A stretch of DNA of 64,000 nt from Loxodes magnus (taxonomy: Eukaryota > Ciliophora > Karyorelictea > Loxodida > Loxodidae), in assembly GCA_946699065.1 (NCBI GenBank), contig CAMPDV010002457.1, positions 1 through 64,000 of the forward strand, written 5' to 3'. Below, one piece after another: positions 11,826-24,746 of the stretch (position 1 is the stretch's first letter; the number at the start of each line of letters is the position of its first letter). The position numbers and the translations under genes were made by a program. The notes beneath the pieces were generated by a model. That model ran no database searches, was not told the DNA's origin, and saw nothing but the letters and a program-made list of their open reading frames with translations.

Positions 11826-12524
11826 TTTTTAATTATTTTCTTTTTTATTTCATATATAAGCAATTTCTTCCTTTTTAAATACAGTAAAAATGTTGTTGAA
11901 ATGTTTGGTAGATTAGAAATAAAAAAATAATAAAACTAATAAAAAATTTATTAGGAACATTATTTTTCTCTTGTTATGGATAGAATGCTACATTCAAGAA
12001 TCATAATCCTACCTATTATTTTATTTTTATTTCGTGAGATAGTAAATTGAGCATTTTTTACTATTGAAAAATAATCTAAAGTAAAAGCTTATATTAATGA
12101 GGAGGATATATTTGCTTTATTAAAATAGAAAATGTGTTGTAGAGGTTAACTACTACTTTTAATTTGGGATTTCTCTTTCAAAATTTATATTTAATTCACT
12201 AAAATATACTCTATTATATATTTTAAATTTGATGCTATATTTTAAATTATTTAATTCATTCTAAATTATAAAAAAGGCAATTTAATTTATTCTAAAGCAA
12301 TAATAAAAATTTAATTTTACTTATTTCTTTAATTTATAATAGAGATATAAACTAGTTCTTAGTATAAAATATTAACTAATTATCATTATTTATTTGATTT
12401 TATAAACATTTCTATTTTTAAGTTATTAGAGAAACATTTTTAACTTTATACAACTAATTATTTTATTTATGCTATAAATATCCTAATTTTACTCTAAATA
12501 TCAAAAACAAACTAAAATTTCTCA

Positions 12525-12775
12525 CCCAGAGCACTCTCTTAATACACATAGTGTAGATATCCTGTTGCTTAATTAAATAAGCTCGGTCAGGGAGTTCTAT
12601 ATCTATGTGCCAACAAGTTTCAAGTTGCTAGCAAGCGTGGATAATCTGATAGATTTTGTTTACTTACTGAGATTTATTCTAATCAGAGACTTTCGTAGCA
12701 GATAAGAATTTGACCTTATCCATAAGACTAGAAAGTTTTATCAGAGATTCAGCCTCAGCTTTTGTTATCTTAAAA
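12525..12775 (-). mobile_element. SINE-like repeat, family 2 (left arm)
   Basis: It contains GATATCCTGTTG, a GTGGATAATC block and a tail of GATTCAGCCTCAGCTTTT matching the tail of the copy at 11555-11825. It lies 700 bases from that copy in the same orientation. It mirrors 60178-60425. Confidence 0.55.
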
Positions 12776-12890
12776 TTATTCTTTTTTAAATAAATCGTGC
12801 ATATTTTTATTATAACTATACATATCATATAAAACATTTTAAATTCCATAGAACAAATTTTTATTTTACTATTATTTAATAAATAATTGA

Positions 12891-13190
12891 GATTATAGAG
12901 CGCATAGCACCTCTATGGAGCGTAACTCTTTAATAAAGATTTTTAAAATTAAAAAAATTCTTGCTGAAGTCTTTCCACAGTACTAGCATTCCCTTGTGAA
13001 TTTGTCTTTTATAGGGCCGCGATCGGAATGCTACCCTAAGAGATCTTAGTATCTGGCATCTTTCATCATCATTAAAGCTACTTGGTGCCTCTTCGACCTT
13101 GTCTTCTCTTGGCTGGTTCTTCACCTCTGGGGTACTTCCTGGTACCAGATTTTAAGTCAGTTTCAGTTGGAGGATTGTCTCCCTATTTAT
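12891..13190 (-). mobile_element. SINE-like element, family 1, with LINE-type 3' hairpin (left arm)
   Basis: On the minus strand it starts near TCCTCCAACTGAAACTGA, carries GAGGCACCAAGTAG and TCTCTTAGGGTAGCATTCCG, and ends in the hairpin AGAGTTACGCTCC...GGTGCTATGCGCTCT followed by ATAATC. The same tail closes the LINE at 39998. It is closely related to the copy at 34477-34800 and mirrors 59752-60050. Standard-code ORFs here lie inside this non-coding repeat. Confidence 0.7.
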
Positions 13191-13199
13191 TTTATATAA

Positions 13200-15480
13200 T
13201 AATAAGAAAAAAGATATAAAATTTGATGATAAATGAAATTTCTTCAATAAATCTGTTAAAGCAATGCCATATTTCTTATTTCTAGATGAATTTACCAAAT
13301 AATAAATTTATTTTTAGTTTAATTTGAGCAAACATTTTTTGCATCTATGGTTTTTGGATTACAATATTTAGATATTAACTGTAATATTTCTGCTCTTAAA
13401 TTCTTGCACAACTTTAATTGATCTCTTATAAAATTTCTTTTTGTTTTATAAATCTGTTTATTAAAACTATAATTTCACCTTATCTCTGTTTATCTTATAA
13501 AACAATTTTTTAAGAGTTAAGTTTTTATCTTTAAATAATCTAGCAACTTTTCAGTTTATATCAGACATTATAAATAAATATAATTACAATCTTTATAAAA
13601 TAAATCAAATAGATTAATGAGCAAAAAAAAGGAGTATTTTTAATAAGAAAAGGAATATGAAAATATTTTAATTAAATTTCTTGATAAAATCTTTTAAATT
13701 GAAATAAGTGTTTTTTCTTTTTAAAATTTAGTTTAAATAAAGCATTTTAAATATTATTATGTTTATGAATATATAGTATTTATATTAAAAAATACTATAT
13801 AGTATATTAAATCAAACAATTATTAAAAGAATGCTTAAATTAAAAATTATAATTTAAGTGTATAATATTTAGAATAGAGCGAAAATAGCTCTTTTTTAAT
13901 GTTATTTATGAAAATGTGAGTTAGCTTTATTGGCTTTTTAAAAGCTTTGCTTTTTATCATGTTATATATGTTTTCTTTTTAAATTGTAAGAAATATTTCA
14001 CATTGCTTATAGATATAAATCTAATATTTTTTACTTACGCTTCGTATATGATTTTAATTAATACAAAATATTAAAGCTTTTTTAACCTTTTTTGATAAAA
14101 TGAAAATTATATTGATTTCTTAATTGTTTACACTTTCATTTGCTAATCTGCATTATTTAAATTAGAATATAATTTTATTCTTATTTTAGATGGAATTAAA
14201 AGACAATTTTACAAGAAAGAAAATATTTTTATAATTTTGCCTATATTCAAATTATTAAATAGTTTACTAGCAATGTTTTTATATGATAATCAATCAATTT
14301 TTTCAAAAGCTTCCAATTTTAATAAAATAGTCTCATTAAAAATTCAAATTTTAAGGTTAATAAATAAAATTAATTTTCTACTTACATAATAAACATATTC
14401 AAGTTGCTTAAATCAGAAAGCTTATCTTTAAAACTATTCTTTTTAATATTACGAAATGAGAAAAAATTTTAAGAGAAAAAATACTTAATAAAGCAATTTT
14501 TCTTAAATACTCATTTTTCTCTTCTAAATTAACATCTTTTCGCAAACTAAAAAACAGATAAATTAGTCGTAGTAAGCTCTTTTCAAAACACTTTCACTCA
14601 TCTTTAAAAAAAAAAATTTTCTTCTTATTATTATAATAAAGAAGTTTTTTTAAACTTGATTAATTAGTTTTTATTTGTATATTATATAGTTAAGCTAGAT
14701 ATATTATTAAGATCCTTGATTAACTATTTTCTTGGATTATATGTAGATTGGCCTAAAATTTAGATGCATTATAGCTCATTTTTTCTATTTGATTGATAAT
14801 ATTTTTATAAAGAGATTTTTAAACTCTTTTTAGATTAATTATTTTAACAACTCGCAATACCTATTATAAAGGGAAGCTTTAAGCACTCTTATTGAGTTAT
14901 TTTTTTACTAGTTTTGTTAGTCCTAAAATTGCCATTTTTTTTAATCTTTATTTCTTAAAAATAATTTTTAAAAGCTTTTCATATCTTTTAAAACACTATC
15001 CCTTTTTAATTTATCCATTGCGAAAATCTTCTGTTAATGTAAGACTCGGAGCTAAAAAATAAATATTTATTTTACACTATTTCATCATTTACTTTCTTAT
15101 CTCTCCTTTTTCTTGAGATCCTTTTCAATTAAATAAATCTTATAAAATTAAAAAATTTTAATTCTAAATAAAAAAGTTTATTTTATCAAAAGTATAATCA
15201 GTAACTTTTGTTTTATTCCTTTCCAAAAATCTATGGTAGTATAAATCGTTGAGCAAATGATTTTTATTTACATGAAATATATGCTTTGAAATTGAAAGAT
15301 AATGATAAAAAAACTTACTATCAGAAAAAAATGTTTAATCTGAAACGTAACATGTTAAACATAAAAATTAAAATTTAATAATTATAAAATTAATTAATTA
15401 AATTAGCGTTGTTCTACCGTTGTTTGATTCACCACGAAAAAAATAAAGACACCAAATTTAATTATTAATAATACGCTAAA
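13200..15480. other. AT-rich stretch, nothing supported (left arm)
   Basis: No motif, RNA gene or repeat family member was seen in over 2 kb. It is faithfully mirrored at about 57450-59740. Confidence 0.45.
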
Positions 15481-15493
15481 GTTGTTTCTAACT

Positions 15494-15796
15494 TCATCTG
15501 GTTTCTTTGATTCTTATCTTCTTCCCTCCGTTTTTATAATCGAAATTATTGCCTTCAGTCTTTAAATTCTTGTAATTCTTCCAAAGGCTGGAGTTAGAGA
15601 ACGTTCCAATATTTGTGGCAATTAGGTTAAATTCTTTTAAATAATAATTATTTGTGATCTCAGTTATCCCTTTGTTTTTTCTAAATTTCTGATCAGAATA
15701 GCGACACATAAAATCAAGATCTGAATTTCGCTTCGCTCTAATCGACTTCTTGTACCGATAGAGAGAACCCTCAAACAAGTAAGGTTTATCATACAA
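15494..15796 (-). CDS. Unrecognised 100-residue ORF (left arm)
   Basis: It encodes about 100 residues rich in Lys, Asn, Tyr and Arg. None of the reassigned codons occurs inside it, which is unusual here. The protein is identical in both arms (57143-57445). Local base composition is less extreme than its flanks. No ATG opens it; the frame begins at a TTG and continues upstream, and the two arms differ by one A about ten bases before that TTG, so the true start is unclear. No family was recognised. Confidence 0.45.
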   Translation of the reverse strand: MYDKPYLFEGSLYRYKKSIRAKRNSDLDFMCRYSDQKFRKNKGITEITNNYYLKEFNLIATNIGTFSNSSLWKNYKNLKTEGNNFDYKNGGKKIRIKETR

Positions 15797-15829
15797 TGAG
15801 CCCGTTCTTACTTATTTGTGGTGGCATCT

Positions 15830-16490
15830 ATTGGAAGAGTACTTGCAGTGCAGACATTACTGCACCGGATTGCCTACTCGGTCGACTAGAAACCAGAATC
15901 AATTTTAAAAATGAATATATTAATAATTATAACAATAATAAAAAAAACAAATAATAATAATTAAATTTAGAAATAATTAAAAGAAAAATTTAATTTATAA
16001 TAAAATAACTAAAATAAAATGAAACACTTAATAAACAAATTTTAGTTGATACATAAGATTACAATTTTACTTTGACAGTACAAATAAATTTTAGCTACTT
16101 CGCAAAAAAATTGAAAATTTTAACGGAATTTAAAACTTTTATTTAATTTGAATTTTTACGAAACATTAAATTTAATCAATCGAAAAATTTTGATGAAATA
16201 AAAGAAAATTCCTTTTATTATGTATTTTTAAATACTAATAATTAAGTTAGACATTACCATTCTTAAATCACGTGCACATTTCACAAAATTTTAAAACCTT
16301 TAAATATAACCTACATAATAATCTTTACTTTAAAGAATATATAATTTTTAATTACTAAAAATCATATACATTTAGTAAACACTCTTTAAACCAGCAAATA
16401 GTTAACTCACCTAAAGCATTCATTTAAATGACTTTGCCTTACCAATAATCTTTAAAATTAAAATTAAAATTAAATTAAGTCTAAATAAAG
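15830..16490. other. AT-rich stretch, nothing supported (left arm)
   Basis: Spacer between the 100-residue ORF and the WD40 gene. Only a short run near 15840-15890 is less AT-rich. It mirrors about 56450-57110. Confidence 0.4.
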
Positions 16491-16496
16491 TTATTC

Positions 16497-17309
16497 AACT
16501 TCATCTCGAAATCCTCCACTTTCTCACAATATTGTCAAGTCCTCCCGATATCATTATCTATTGTCAACACTCAATATATTGGAAGATATTGCTTCTGTAT
16601 GCCCTTATAAAGTTTGTATACACTCGCCCTTATCAAAGTTCCATATCTTGGTTGCTCTGTCATATGAACCAGAAAATAAAACACTTGAATCAGCACTTAA
16701 CTAAATACTACGTACAATATCTGTATGATCTTGAAGAGTACGAATACACTAAACAGTTGAGAAGTCCCATATCTTAACTGAATTGTCACAAGAACATGAT
16801 ATGATATATCTATTATTCTTAAATACTATTACCGGCAAAACATTGTTTGAATGTCCAGAAAGAGTTCGCACAAGTTGACCAGTTTGGAAATTTCAGATCT
16901 TTATGGTTTCGTCAGCAGATGCTGATATAATATAGCTAGAGTCCGGGGAGATTACTACCGAGTAAATTGAAGAAATATGTCTCATTAAGATTCTTTAGAG
17001 AGAACCATTGTGGAAATTTCAGATCTTTATCAAATATTCAGAATATCCTGAACCTGATACAATTCAATTCAGGTTACTTGATATAACTATCGATAAAGCA
17101 TCTGAGGCGTGACCAGTGATGACTTAGTCTAAAAGTATTAAAGAAATACCTTTACTTTGGTCATAACTGATCTAATTTATAAGTTTTTAGTAACATAAAT
17201 TGGTCAGAATTTCATACTTAAAATGAAGAAGAGATATTTTCCCTAGGATGTGGTTTTTTGCTCTAAGAAGTTTTCTTAAAAAAATACTTTTAGTACATTA
17301 CTTTTCTTT
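16497..17309 (-). CDS. WD40-repeat protein (left arm copy)
   Basis: Mirror of the right-arm gene at 55630-56442, where the domain evidence is given. The WD40 blades are readable at about 16500-17130 on the minus strand. Substitutions between the arms are few in the region compared. As in the right arm, neither a start ATG nor a dedicated stop can be fixed. Predicted beta-propeller scaffold. Confidence 0.75.
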
Positions 17310-17640
17310 TTTCTACATTTTTATTTTTATAACTTACTTCAATTCACTATTTAATTAAAATAACTCCACTTAATAATTTCCCTTACTTAATTTAGATACA
17401 ATTAAACAATCAAATTATTTATTAAGTATACTTATAAATATCTTATTTCTAAAACATTTATTTGAAAGTTCAATTTTTATCTTAAAACAAGACAGAAATA
17501 AAACTAATTTTAAATAGTACAGTGTACAAGCTTTTATAATTTAATTATTTTATATCTTTTTATTTTTAAATCAAAGTATAAATTATTATATCAAAAGTTT
17601 TACAATGAAGAATTTATATCCTTATTATAAAAAAAACTTA

Positions 17641-17972
17641 GATTATAAAGCACGTACCACTCTAGTTGGTACGCAGCTCTTTAAAAAATGTTTCATACTG
17701 ACAAGAATGTTTATTACTGATAAAATTATCAGATACTGATAAACCTTGTTCAATACTGGTATAATTATTCAGTAATGGTAAAAATGTTCAATAATGATAT
17801 AATTTCAGAATACTCGTAATCTTTAATACTTGTTGGAGGTTCAAGGACATGCAGGGTTGCGTCTCATTGCATCACCAAAGCAGAAGATGACATGTGTCAA
17901 TTATGGGTACTTAAATTCCCCACCTCTGATGAAGCTGTCCCTTGTTGTTCACCTTCGAACAATTATGTCGAT
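17641..17972 (-). mobile_element. SINE-like element with internal tandem array (left arm)
   Basis: Mirror of 54967-55298. It ends in the LINE-type hairpin (17641-17680) and contains a short tandem array at about 17683-17809. Confidence 0.65.
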
Positions 17973-18018
17973 TTAATAATAATATATATTATTATTATTA
18001 TTTTAACTAAATGTAAAA

Positions 18019-18855
18019 TTAAAGTTTGCATATCCTGGGTTTTTCAATCAGGTTTCTGCTGACAAGTTTTTTTCCGTAGTTGTTTTCCACGACCTTTTTT
18101 TAAAGTGGAAGGCTACCACGAAGGATTCTCTTAGCTTCTTGTTCATAGTTTCTATTTATATATTCCTTACTTAGTAATCCAAAGTTTGTTTAAGTTTCTT
18201 CAGGTCCTTTATTCTTCATTGTATTTGAGTTATCTTCATTTCTTACAATGTCTTAGTAAATCATATCCAGTTTAGCAGTACCAACAATTTTTATATCGTT
18301 TTTCTAATTTCTATTTTTAAAAACTTTTTTCTCCAGCATCTCAATTTTTTTGTTTATGTTTGCATCATTTTTTTCTTAATTTTACTTTTCTTAATGTTGT
18401 ATTTTGTGCTAATCTTCTTCTATTATCATTCTTTGTGATTAATTGAAGTTAGTTTACGACATTTCATAAAGTTTATTTTCTGTTACTACTGAGTTTTTAA
18501 TCCGTTAACTTTTGAGAATTAGCAGTTCGTTATTTTAGTCTTCTATGTAATTCATTAGCTCCCGGATTTTTTCTCCTTGATTAAAAAATATCTATTCATA
18601 TTTTGCAATTTTTTCTTTCATTTTTTCGATTTCGCTTTGGAGTAAATTGTTATTTTTGGTTTCAGGGTTTTATTGTTCATTCGGATCAATCATTACTTTT
18701 CCCTCTGAAGACGAGCTAGATTCTCTATCCTGTTTTTGCTTTTTTAGCTCCTCGTTCGTCACTTCTTTTCTTGTTTTTCTTTGTTATTTCTTAGAAAGAC
18801 AATATTCTTCTCCATTTTTAGCTCCTATCGAAGAATAATATATGACGAGCTACAA
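18019..18855 (-). CDS. Coiled-coil ORF family A (left arm copy)
   Basis: Mirror of 54084-54920. A standard-code ORF on the plus strand here is only its antisense shadow. Confidence 0.5.
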
Positions 18856-19228
18856 GTGGACAAATATAAAGTATTAAGTTGCTACCAATTTTAATAAAAA
18901 TAAAAGAGAATAATATAAAAGTAATAGTAAGATATATTTTAATATAATACAAAAGTAAAAGTTTACTCTAAAGAAAAAAATAGCCAAGTAAAACAAAGAA
19001 TTTCCCTATTTCTAATAAGTTAATAATGAATTCAATGGAAAATAGTTGGGATTTGACTTAAAGAAATAAATCAAGAAAAGTAATCTTAGTTTCATCAATA
19101 CTAAACTAAAGACATTGAAGATTCAAACAAGTTTGAAGTAATTACTCTTTTTATATAAATAATTTTGATAAAACTTATTCTTAAATATTTAGAGTAAATA
19201 TATTCTTTATTAAAATCTCTAAATGTAC

Positions 19229-20149
19229 TTAACATTCTCAAAGTTTAGTCCACTTTTCACTTCTTAAATCATAACTTAATAGTTAATCATCACTTCTGTA
19301 TTAATAAACTTGATTTCCACTTCATATTGGCTAAGTAAAATCACTATAAGTACTCACTGGATATTTTTAACCTTAAACCTATATTTTTTTAAAATCGAAT
19401 ATCTAAGTATCTATAGAATTTAGATTAGAGAAAATAAAATAAGACTATATTTAAGGAATGAAAATAGCAGAAGTTTATACCTTTTTTGTTATTACTTAAT
19501 TACATAATTTTCATTCGTTTCTTCTTTAATCGAACACCTATATTGTATTTTGGCCTCCTTTTTTATTACTTCAACCTCCGAAAATATAAATTTTTTAATA
19601 ACTGTAATCGCATCCAAATAGATTTACTGGATTTATTATAGGCTAAATATTTCTAAAACTTTTAAAATTTATATCAAAAACTTCACATTAAATTATGTCA
19701 TCGTCGTATATTCCAGATAATATATAAATTAAGTTTCTTTTATTTAATTTTGTTTTATGAAAGTATCTTTGAAATTACATCTAATAATTCTCAATTTTAT
19801 CTTTAGAATATATAATAAATCTCTTTTATTCAATATTTTTTGATCCTGATATAACTAAATCGTTTGAAGTCATTTATTCTATCGAAGTGGTATTATAAAA
19901 AAGTCTCTAAATATCAGTTTATTCTTCTTAAAATTATTTGGCTTTAATGTTATAGTTCTTTCTTATATTTGAATTATATTTAAAAGTAATTATATTTGCA
20001 AAGTTATATTAATGTAGATTAGAGCAGATTTCATATTTAACAACTCCTATTCCAAACTTAGATAGAACTTAGTTATCTTGTTTGCATTAGATTGATCTTA
20101 AAAGTTTTCTAAGGTAAATAATTTTAATGCACTAGTTGTGACTAAGCAT
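19229..20149 (-). CDS. Kelch-repeat protein, copy K3 (left arm, intact frame)
   Basis: Exactly the same 921-base length as the intact right-arm copy at 52789-53709, from ATG to the terminal TAA. Small substitutions occur between the arms (for example the codons after the L-S-G motif differ), but no indel breaks the frame. Confidence 0.7.
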
Positions 20150-20159
20150 TTTATTTATA

Positions 20160-21015
20160 ATTTTAAAAGTTAATAATAATTTAAATAAAATCCACGTAAT
20201 AAAACATCATTTAAAATGCTAAGTAAAATAGAAATAGTAATTTAAATTTTGGTTCAAAAATATGATTTTTAATTCTCCTGTAAATACTTTCTTATTTTTT
20301 AATCCTTGCAAAATAGAAAAATAGAGTGCAATTCTTTTGGATTAAAAATAAATAAATACAAAAATAAATAAATTAGATTATTATAAACATTTTGTTTATA
20401 TTGCTAGAATATTACATTTAAAAACTATAATCTTAATTCTTTTTTCATTTTTTATAAATATAATAGAAATATTAAATAATAAATAAAACAAACTTTTTAT
20501 TGAAGAATCTTAACAAAAATTTATATTATTGAGGAGGATTTATTTGTTATAAGGAAATAAAATATGTGTAGTATAAACTATTTACTATTTTTATTGCGAT
20601 TCATCTTCCATTCCAAAAAATAAATGATTTAATTTACTAAAAGATATTCTATTAAATATATTTTAAACTTAATTGATACTTAAAATTACTTAATTTATAT
20701 TAAATTTTATAAATGTAAATTAAGTAATATTTTCTAAAGCTTAAATTAAGAAATTTATTTCTTTAATTTATAATAGAGATATAATTTAGTTCTCAGTATA
20801 AAACTTTAAAAATTATAATTATTTATTAATTCTAGATTTAGCAGTCTTTCAAAAATTAATATAATAATATTAAAAATTTAAATGTTAATAATCTAACTTT
20901 ATTTGTAAATCTATATATTTAAAAGCTTTATTTTATGCTCACTCCATTTTAAATTATTAGAGAAAAGTATTGAACTTTATATATTTTATTATTCTATTTA
21001 TTTATAAATAAAATA
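20160..21015. other. AT-rich stretch, nothing supported (left arm)
   Basis: No motif or repeat member was seen. It mirrors about 51920-52780. Confidence 0.4.
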
Positions 21016-21019
21016 TAAA

Positions 21020-21365
21020 ATGGCTGGCTTTTGAAAGGGCTTTTTTAGTATTTCTTTATAGTAAGAGAGAATACCAGAAATAAACACTACAATGTCAGTT
21101 ATCTTCTTCTTCGAGTTAAAATTCTTCTTAGCAAATTTAACTTAAACATTCCGATAAAACGAATTATTCAAGAATAATGTATATCTATAAAAATTAGAAT
21201 AAAGAGGTTCTCCCCCATCAAAAAGTAAAATATAAGATAAAATTCCGAACTAAAAAGTTAGCAAAGTTCTCAACGCCTCCATTTAAAACTGAAAAAAGAG
21301 ACCTCTCAACTGTATTATTGCAAAAAATGAATAAGAAATAAAAAAGAAACGAATAAGGCAAAGTT
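21020..21365 (+). pseudogene. Truncated copy of the MAGF-type ORF1 element (left arm)
   Basis: It starts ATGGCTGGCTT and follows the ORF1-like element at 24747 for about 340 bases, including an AAAACTGAAAAAAGAGACC block, then stops matching. The reading frame is damaged. It mirrors 51572-51917. Confidence 0.5.
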
Positions 21366-22396
21366 TTTCTTCTTTATACATTGCATTGAAAAAATATCAT
21401 TAAAACCTTAAATTATAAAAATTTTAAATATTATCCTTTTTTATAAAAAATTTCTGATTTAAGGAAAAAATGATATAAATCTTTATGCTAGAAATATCAT
21501 TTCTTGTTCTTAATTATAGTATCTTTTATATTTCTATACTTTTAGAAAATTCATAAAATTTAATCAATCTCGCTTTTTATTATCTTTTAATTTGATATTT
21601 TATTTTTTATTTATATTTCTAATCCTTAAGATAATATTTTTTTAATTCAAGATTTTATTTTATTTACTCTCTTTTAAATTTTCTCTATAATAATTTAGCT
21701 ATTAATTAATTTTCCTAAGTGTAATCACTAATCATATTAAATTGTTATTTGAATCAATTATTATTATTTTACTTATGTAACAATATATGTTAATTTTTTG
21801 CAGAACCTTTTTAACCTATTTATGTCCTTTCCTCTGTAATGGGAGTTGATTTTTAAAAGAAATCTTTTATCAAACACTGTTCACTTGATCATCTTTTTTT
21901 AACATTTATTTAAATATTTAAAATATAAATAAATATTCTACTAGAATCTCATTTTATTTATACGCAATATCTGATTATAATATAATTTAAAATAATATAT
22001 ATAAAAATGTGTGATTATAACTTTATAATAATATGAAAGTTTAAAATTTTATTTTATTTAGTCTAACTAATAATTATTCTTCTTTATGGTAGTATACTAA
22101 ATATATATACATAGATACTTTATTAATTTTAATAAATATACAGATCCTAATAATTATATTAGTTTTGGTATGGATTTATTTTATTAATATATGCTTAAAA
22201 TTTATTATCAATATAACCTATAACTATTTTCTATATAATCAAATACTTAAAAATTTAAAATTACGAATATATTTAAATTCTTTATAAGTTAAATAATCAA
22301 ATTATTATATTTACATTTTTCTTTAGTAGATAAACTTTTATAAAGTATATAAATAAACAAAAGATATTATATCAAACTTTTATAAGCAAAACTTAT
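21366..22396. other. AT-rich stretch, nothing supported (left arm)
   Basis: No supported feature. It mirrors about 50523-51571. Confidence 0.4.
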
Positions 22397-22704
22397 ATTA
22401 TAGAGCGTGTTGCACTTCATTAAAGCATAGTTCTTTAAAAAACGTTTTTAAATTATTAAATGCCCTTCGGAAATCTCCTGTGTGCTAACGTTCCCTTTAA
22501 TTACCATATCTTCAAAGAGTGTAATAGGAATATTTGCCCCAGATATCTTAGAATCTGAACATCTTTCAACTATTGTTACTTGATGCGTTATTCTTAAACT
22601 AATTTTTGACACCTGCCAAGATATTAAGCGGTTCTTCACACCACAAGGTACTTACTGGTATCAAAGTTCTTGTCTATTTTAGTGAGAGAATTATCTAAGT
22701 TTTT
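22397..22704 (-). mobile_element. SINE-like element, family 1, diverged (left arm)
   Basis: Mirror of 50215-50522. It ends in a weaker version of the LINE-type hairpin. The head shares GATACCAGTAAGTACC and GTGAAGAACC-like blocks with the other family 1 copies. Confidence 0.55.
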
Positions 22705-24334
22705 CATTATATTTTAATTGACATTTAGTCTTAGAATTAGCATATTTATTTTATAAACAGCTAACTCAGAAGAAACTAATTAATCTCTTATTATTGAAAA
22801 ATAATGAAATTATTTATAAAATAAAATTAATTTAAAACATTAAGATTACTTCTATAATTATTTAATCTTAAAATAATTGTTATAAAGTACATAATTTTTA
22901 TTTAATATTTATTTTTTTTATAATTTATTTTAATGTGTTAGAATTTAGAAAAAATTACATAGTTTCATTTTAGGTATATAGTAGAATTTAAATATTTAAA
23001 TATTTAAAAAAGTAAATATTAATATAAAATTTATCTTTAAATTAACTTATTGTCACTAGAGCAAAAAATGCAAAATAAATATAATTTTTTAATTTATAGA
23101 ATATTTTAATCTTTATAAAGCGAATTAATTAAACAGATTTTAAACTTGGGTAATTATTTTTTGGTATGATTGCTTTAAATATAAATTTTTAATGATATAA
23201 ACCTTAAAAATATAGTTATACATAGATCAAGTGAAAGATGTAATAACTTAATACTTTGATTGCTAAAATAAAGATAAAATTTTAGAAAATCTTAAATTAA
23301 AAATAAAATATTGTAATAAGATTGATACTACTAAATAAATATTTATTTTATTATTTTTCAGTTTTAATTTAGCTTTTTTAATAAAATTTAAAACTTAGTT
23401 TTACTTTTTACTTAAAAATTTATTAATTCCAGATTTAAGTTATCAAAATAATAAATTTGATTCGTTTTCAATTTCAAAAACAAAAAATTTAAACATTAAC
23501 TCAAGTATTTTAAATAATAAAAGTAAAATAATTAGTTAAAGATTAAAGTAATATATATGCACTATTTACTTACTTAAAGATTAAATTATTCTTTTAATAT
23601 TTATTATTTTATTTTTAAGCAAATGTTTAAAATGGTAAGATATTTATAAAACTTAATAATATATTAAAATAAAACTTTAGTACTAACTATCTCTGTTAAT
23701 TGTTTTTAAAAAATAAATAAAATACAATTTATTTGATAATACTTTAGAATATTTAAAATAAAAATAATAATATAAATATTTTAGATTACTATAAAAGTGT
23801 AGGTATTTATAAAATCTAAATTTTAAAATTATTTATTTAATTTTATTAAAAATATAAAGTAGAAAATGTTTATAACTTAAGTTTTAAAAGAATTAAATCT
23901 AGTTCATAAGTCAATAATTTTTATAAATTAAAATGAGATAATTTTAATTTTCTTTTATCATTAAAATAAAATTATTAAAAATTATCTATTTAAATAGAAA
24001 TTAGCATTATTAAGTATAATCTAACATAGAATATTTTCTAATTAAGTAATATTTTATAAATAAATAAAAATAAAGTTACTATATGAAAAATTAAATAATT
24101 TAGGTTCCAACAATAACTAAATATATAAAATTTTTTCTAATATTTAGTAAATATTAAGAAAGAAAAAGCAAGATTATTAATCTATTTCTAAAACTAAGAA
24201 TCTTTTTTATTCTACTTTTAAATATTATTTTTAATTAAATTAAATTTTAAATTTCTTTATGAAAATTGTAACTATTTGGGGTTTTAGTTTATAAGTTAAA
24301 TGATATAAAAAGGGGAAAAATACTTCAATCATAT
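22705..24334. other. AT-rich stretch holding the empty site of a right-arm insertion
   Basis: Featureless apart from 23642-23654, the unoccupied 13-bp target that is duplicated around the insertion at 48791-49264 in the other arm. Confidence 0.5.
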
Positions 24335-24740
24335 AAATTCTTTTATAAGTAGTTATTAAAGTCACTCTAGATAACTAATTCAAACTAAATTTTTCGGAAA
24401 TTTTGCATAGGAATTATGTAATATTAAATTTTTCTGACCTTCCCCATCCACCATAATTTTCAAAAGTACTTACCTTTAAGAAAAAACTAAAATATTACAA
24501 GGATTTATAATACTACCATTAAAAAGCAAAAAGAAGAACTTTCAAATATGAAATAGATTGATGAACATTTTACTTCTATAGAATAAATAGATGATGAAAG
24601 TTTAATAATTTCAGGAGCTATAATAAAGATTAAAAAATATTTAATTTAAGGAAATAAAATAGAAAATTATAAAATTAAAGAAAAAAGATTCTTTCATAGA
24701 ACAAAATTTAATAGATTAAATTTTATTTATATTTTATCTT
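24335..24740 (+). pseudogene. Truncated kelch copy K6, cut by ORF1-like element (left arm)
   Basis: Under the reassigned code it gives an N-terminal kelch-family segment (for example ESLIISGA, KRFFHRTKFNRLNFIYILS). The intact copies continue at this point into the next blade. Similarity stops at about 24740, seven bases before the ATG of the MAGF-type element, and no continuation of the kelch gene was found after it. It mirrors 47693-48098. Confidence 0.55.
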
Positions 24741-24746
24741 TAAAAA

